DNA from: Rhea pennata
Taxonomy: Eukaryota > Chordata > Aves > Rheiformes > Rheidae
Assembly: GCF_028389875.1 (NCBI RefSeq)
Contig: NC_084687.1
Span: 4,624,157 to 4,688,156 of the forward strand
Reading direction: 5' to 3'
Length of the DNA: 64,000 bases
Shown here: positions 58,761 to 64,000 of the stretch, one piece after another
How positions within the stretch are numbered: the first letter of the stretch is position 1
Layout: every line of letters begins with the position of its first letter
The notes under the pieces: model-generated
Database searches by the model: none
Told to the model about the DNA's origin: nothing
What the model saw: only the letters and a program-made list of their open reading frames with translations
Made by a program: the position numbers and the translations under genes

Positions 58761-61700
58761 CCGGGGGTGGGGGGGGCGCCCCCCATTATCGCCCCCCCAT
58801 TATCGCCCCTATCTCTCAGCGATCCCCCACCGGCCTCTTCTTTTACCCCCTTTTTTTCCTGGGCCGCTCCCACGTGTCCAGGCAGTGCCAAGCTGTCAGA
58901 AAAGCCAGCTGTGTACCCAGGGCACGGCCACCCAGTCCGAAAGGGACAGTCCTGGAATCGACAGGAAGGTTTTCACCTCCATTTACATCTTCTTTCTTCA
59001 GTATTTAGTTCTGTAAGTCTTTTTTTTTTTTTTTTTTCCTTCTTTTTAATGCCCAGAATCCTTCAAGGCTATGAAAATAATCAGCTGTGTGCATACCCCA
59101 AGTGGGTCCGTACTGAGGCTGCTTTTTTCCAAAAGTTAACCCTCATGCAATTACTGGTGTGGCTCTGCTGAAGATAGCAACCTCAGTGTCTGTGGAGATA
59201 AGGGTTTTTCAGGCATTGCTGGTTTTTTGAATAATTAACAATAGTTTGGAAATACTAGCCTTTGCAAATTGTGTACTGAACAGAGGTTTACTTCTCCATT
59301 TTTTCCAGGGAAAACACAGTCTTTAAAATAAGTTTTTACTGTGACTTCTGCAGCATAGTACCCATCTCAGATGGCAACATGAGGTACAGCCCTGATGGAC
59401 ACAGTAACCGAGAATGGGCCCTGTAATGCCAGCTAAGTAGCAAGGTGCCAGTGGGACTGAGGTGGCTCACTGTAGGTCCAGAAGTACATGCTTAGGATTT
59501 GCTCTGGACTGGTATCTGAGCTGAACTCTAATTGCTGTAATTGCTTTCTGGGATGGAGATTAAAGGCAACTGGATCTAATTCTGGCCATACTGCTCTCTA
59601 ATGTGTTAGTGGCTACGGAAATTGGGATGTCCCAACTTTTCGAGCCTCCTCAGTTCAATCAAGCTTTTCTTCTTTGAATATGTTTGAGGGTACATCTTAC
59701 CTGCCCAACTTCCAGTTTCCAAAACTTCCTAATGTCCTCTTTTCAAAATATTTTATTTTCCAAGCAGAGCATGGAATAACTCCTGCTTTCTGGATTACTT
59801 GTGTGTCAGATGTGAAGCCTTACAGTTGCTTTTTGTGAACAGAAGACCAGGAAGAGTCAGAAAACAGTCCATAAAATGTACAACAGAATCTATGATTGCA
59901 AGATCAAAGTAATGGATTGCCTTCAAGTTTGCACATTAAAAACTCCTCGCTGAATTGAAAACATACTGAAGAAACTTCAGGTCAGGAGGTCCATTTTTAC
60001 AAAAGTTCATACAGGTTGTGAAAGGGAGTGTGTCTGAATAGGATGACGAGGCCATATAGTCCTCTTTTTCACTGGGATGGTGCTGTACTGTGGCAATTGC
60101 AGCAGCAGCGGAAGCAAATGATTATAATCATAAATGTTCTAGGTGGGAAATGCCTTCTAGATTATCTGCTTCTCTCACTCTGCTAGTTTTCATTATTCCC
60201 TGCCGGTTTTGACTGCCTTATCATCTGGAATGAAGCATCTTAGTAGTACACACACTCGTGCAACACTTCTTTGCTCAAGGCAATATGTTCCTTTTAATAA
60301 TGCAGTGTTACTGGGCAAAGACCTTTTCTGGAATTCTAGGGGAGAAGGTCATTCATGTTCAGAATGGAATGGAGAAAAGGAATTTGTAGAAATTGAGGAG
60401 TTTGGGGATGCAGTATCATATAAAGGGAATGCAACTGTATGTATATAATCAGTATATATACTTATATCCATTTCTGAGTTAAGGAACAAAGACCTGAAGG
60501 AGTTAATGACTGGGTGATCTGCCGTATAAGTTACTCCTCCTACAAGTCACTTGTGTGTGTGCACCATTTTGACACATTTGATACTTTTTTATATTTTCAG
60601 CCATCTAAAAACACAATCTTTTAATCAAGAACAAACATACATAGTTAATATTCAGGCATAAGCAAAGCAAGACTGAAGTCTTTGTTCTCTCTGTTCGGGT
60701 GTTTTTTTGAAAATGAAAAAAGTTTTTGGCCAGAGGTTTACAAGTTCAAAATATTACTCATGACAGTGGACATGGAGGCCACCTATATAACACGCTCAAT
60801 ACATGTCATGCACTGGAATCCTATTCCTACACTTGTACAGATGGCTTTCATTTTCTGCAAGGTATATACTTCATTGCCCATTAGATCTCTTTCCCTCTGC
60901 TAGTCTTTCTTTAATCAGCTAGACTATTGGCTGGGTAGACATGTTCTAGCTGCGTACTCTTAATGATGCCATCATCGTCGATTTGTTGTGCCGAATGCTT
61001 TGGGAATGCCATACAGCACAGTGATAGTGAACTGAAGGAAAAGGAAGAGATCGATCCTGTCTCTGTGTTAAAATGAAAAGGAGGATTTTTTTTTAGGTGA
61101 GGTGGGATTCCCAAATCCATTTCACACTAACCTTCTTTCACCTTCCAAACAAATCTTCTAATTGTGGAGGGAAGAAATAATTGAAGAATCTATGGGAGAG
61201 ATTTCTGTGGACCAGGCAGCTGATTTTAATCTGGGACGCTCTCCCCTGCTCCACTCCCCCACTCCTTCATTGGGAGCAGCATCCCCCACTTCGTACAAGG
61301 ACAGCAAAGGGCCTCATGTCCCACATTTTTAGTAAAAATAGCAGCTATTTTCTTTAATCAGGCAAAGGGAAACCACAGCACTGAGTTCTTGATCCCTCTG
61401 GTTTCTGGGCTGCGTCTTTTGAAATTGAAAGTTTCAGGCCCTATTCCAGACTTCATGGTCTTTCTCCCATTTCCTAGTGTCGGCACGGCGGTTCTGACAC
61501 AGCCCATTCGGCTGAAGCCAGACTCAGTGGCAACCATGGGCCATAGGACACGGAGGAGGGAAAATGAAGCCTGTTGCATAAGAAAGTGTTCCTTCCAGAT
61601 GATGACTTGGCAGAACTGGTGCTTCTGCAAGCCACATTATCAGGCTAGAAGGGCAAATTACAGACTATAGGCATCTCGAAAAGTCTATTGTGTGGGTGTG

Positions 61701-64000
61701 CGGAGGGAAAAGAGAAAATTCCAGGAAAACCAAATTTTGGTCACTGTTGTCCACAGATAGTCAACTTCCTGGCTTTGGCAGTAGACAGCACAGCAATATT
61801 AAAAAAAGGAAATTCCTTCAAAGTAAAAATAAAAAAAAAAAAATGATGGTTTCTAGGCTTCCAGGATCTCAGACCAGCAATGTTATTCTTTGCTGAATCA
61901 TAAAAGTGGCTCATTTTTTTGGTTTGATGATGATGAGTTAAAAAGAGTCACCAGCAGCTGGAGCTTTTAAAGGAGCAATGTAGATGCAGGTCTGATTCTC
62001 AGCTGATGGTCAGCTAGTATCCTGCCTTAGCCTGGGTCAAAGTTAAAGCCATTTATCAGGCTGGTTATTCAACTGTAAGCTCTTCTCTGAAGAAAGGTTT
62101 CAGCTAGCAATGTCACTTTGCATCAGCAGTGGGCCTGGCCCTAGAGGATGTCAGCAAGGGGTCAGTATCTTTTCTACATTGCTTTCTGATGTGTATTTTA
62201 TAGGTATGTTTCATCCAATTTTGATCTACCAGGAGCCAAGCCATTTTCTTTCTTGGTCATATTGTAACAACAGCATCATCAGTGATATCAAAATAAAACT
62301 GTTTAACATACATGAAGGACCTGAAAATGAAATCCAGTGAGCAAGTAACTATATAATTTGCTGTAGGAAATCCCCAAAATAAAATGAAAAACAGGTACCA
62401 TTTTGTGCATGTGAGAGAAAGCGGAGACAGTATTTCACCCTTGCTGTTTTAGAGTTTCAGAGTGCTTCGCAAATCTTAATCTGTTCTATTTCACATCTAG
62501 TTTCTGCTAAAGCAGAGAGAGATTGCAACCATTCCTAGCAGGAAAGATTAAGGACTCTGGCACACAAGGGATAGCAAATCGTGCTCTGGTAGTTTGGTGT
62601 CAGTGCAGTGGATGCCACAAGTCCTTGCCCCTTTCGAAAGAGGGGGCTGAGCTTATGGTTTGTCCTACGCCCATAAGCTGCTGATAGGGACGGACTGGTA
62701 TTAGCAGGTCAGGCTGTGGGGCACACACCTTCACCTGCTGCACTGCCGCAGCGGGGCAGACGGCTGCGGGGAGGCAGCATGCTGGCCCATCGCAGACGTT
62801 TGCTTTCGTGCGCATGAATCACAAGGACAAGGAGTTAAGTCACCTTCCCAGACTCATTCAGTCATTCCCTGGTTCAGCGGGCAGGAGAGCCGAGGAGTTC
62901 CTGGTCCTGGTCCCATGCTTAAACACAAGACAACTGTCTGCCCTCATAGCTGTTTCTCTCTCTTTTCGCATATCTTACTTATTCTTTACTTAGAGAAATA
63001 CTTCCATTGACTTGAAGGGAAGTTTGGTTGAGTGCAAGTTCAGCATTGCAGGATTTGACCCAGGGGATATGTTTCCTAATAGCTTTCCTATTACTGGCAA
63101 CCACTGCATTCCCTTTCCTCGGACTTGGGCAGACTTTTGAGTACAACTAATTAGTTCAGAGTGATATCATCTGAACACTGAATCTCAGCATGCTTAGATG
63201 TATCCAGTTATGACATATATGAGCCTTCTGAAGAAGAAAGCTTGTAGCTTCAAAGGTCAAAACACAGCTTTTCTACTAATGTAATAAATATCCTTATTAG
63301 AGTGCCTCTTGGTACAGTTTGGATGAATTGTCTATTTAAAGCAAAATAAAAGTGTGACTGTTGATACTGCTTGGATTTATGCTCTATCCAGCACTTTTAT
63401 GTCTGAGTGTGCCTGCTCCTGGGGTATGTATCAGTTTAATAATATTAGTTCCTTAGGAAAGCAATTGTTGGATATAGAGGAGTCCTTCGCTTAAGTAGCT
63501 TGCAGGACAGGACGGAAAAGTGATTGGAAAGAGGTGTGAATGGAGGCAACGGACATATTTATACATAAGGACTTAGCAAGCAATTCACTATGTCCTTTGG
63601 AAAAATCATTTAGAAGAAAATTTCCAGAAGTGGCTATGGCTTTGGATTATCTTCATTTCTGAGCATTTGAGATAGATTTGACTCCAGTGGAGCCCAGCCA
63701 GTTTGCACCAGCTAATAATCTGGGCCAACAGAGATTTAAATGTAGTTTCACCCGACTTTTTATGAAAAGCATTAGAACAATTTTGTCTTCGTCTGTCATT
63801 TTAGCAGCTGTTTTTCTGCCTTAGTTCCCTTTTCCTAACGAAATCTAAAATTAAGTCACATTTTCATTGACTCAAACTTGTACCAAAGTCAGCCATCCCC
63901 AGGTGAATGTTCAGTTTTGTTCCCAAATCAGGCATTTTAGAAACCAGACAAATTCAGCTGGTAAAGACAGAAAGAAAGATTGTAGAAAAAAATGTAATGC
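58761..64000. other. region upstream of CCND3, no recognised gene
   Basis: About 5.2 kb of mostly AT-rich DNA. Frames are at most about 90 codons beyond the CpG island and none resembles a known protein. TAF8, the next gene in the human order, was looked for (histone-fold region) and not found, so it may lie further right. A T18 run lies at 59020-59037. Confidence 0.6.

Noticed and set aside
58131-59171. 346-codon plus-strand frame antisense to CCND3 exon 1
   Set aside because: Shadow of the cyclin exon and CpG island; no homologue recognised.
58761-64000. TAF8 as the next neighbour
   Set aside because: No histone-fold or other TAF8-like exon could be recognised, so it is not annotated.

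Overview
This window is vertebrate nuclear DNA, most likely from a bird or another sauropsid. Four split genes with GT-AG introns can be rebuilt by eye, and their proteins match well-known vertebrate families. Introns are short, promoters are CpG-rich, no Alu-, L1- or CR1-like tail was noticed, and several G/C minisatellites sit beside promoters, as is common on avian microchromosomes. The gene order USP49 - MED20 - BYSL - CCND3 is the same synteny block as human 6p21.1 (from memory). Species cannot be fixed from the sequence alone.

Layout: (1) 1-5.0 kb holds the last two visible coding exons of USP49 (minus strand, cut by the left edge, catalytic His box missing). (2) 5.0-24.4 kb is AT-rich and without recognisable exons, probably the long 5' intron of USP49. 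(3) 24.5-27.4 kb is a GC-rich block: an ~50-bp poly-G minisatellite, a CpG-island promoter with CCAAT and GC boxes (the likely USP49 promoter), and a 39-bp minisatellite with higher-order structure. (4) 27.4-30.7 kb is intergenic. (5) 30.7-35.9 kb is MED20 (minus, four coding exons, 212 aa). (6) 36.05-39.45 kb is BYSL (plus, seven coding exons, 443 aa); the MED20 and BYSL start codons lie only 123 bp apart, head to head. (7) 39.5-41.6 kb is the short gap between convergent polyadenylation signals. (8) 41.6-58.4 kb is CCND3 (minus, five coding exons, 292 aa, ~1.8 kb 3'UTR, CpG-island promoter at 58.4-58.75 kb). (9) 58.75-64 kb has no recognised gene; TAF8, the expected next neighbour, was not seen.

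The four products act in growth and gene expression: USP49 is a histone H2B-type deubiquitinase, MED20 a Mediator head subunit, BYSL a 40S ribosome-assembly factor and CCND3 a G1 cyclin. This is linkage in a conserved neighbourhood, not an operon. I found no convincing new biological system. The items most worth a second look are structural: the minisatellites beside the promoters, a MED20 splice acceptor whose pyrimidine tract is 18 C in a row, a stop-free 87-bp BYSL intron, a cryptic ~65-bp tandem array in the USP49 intron, and an unidentified open frame at the left edge.
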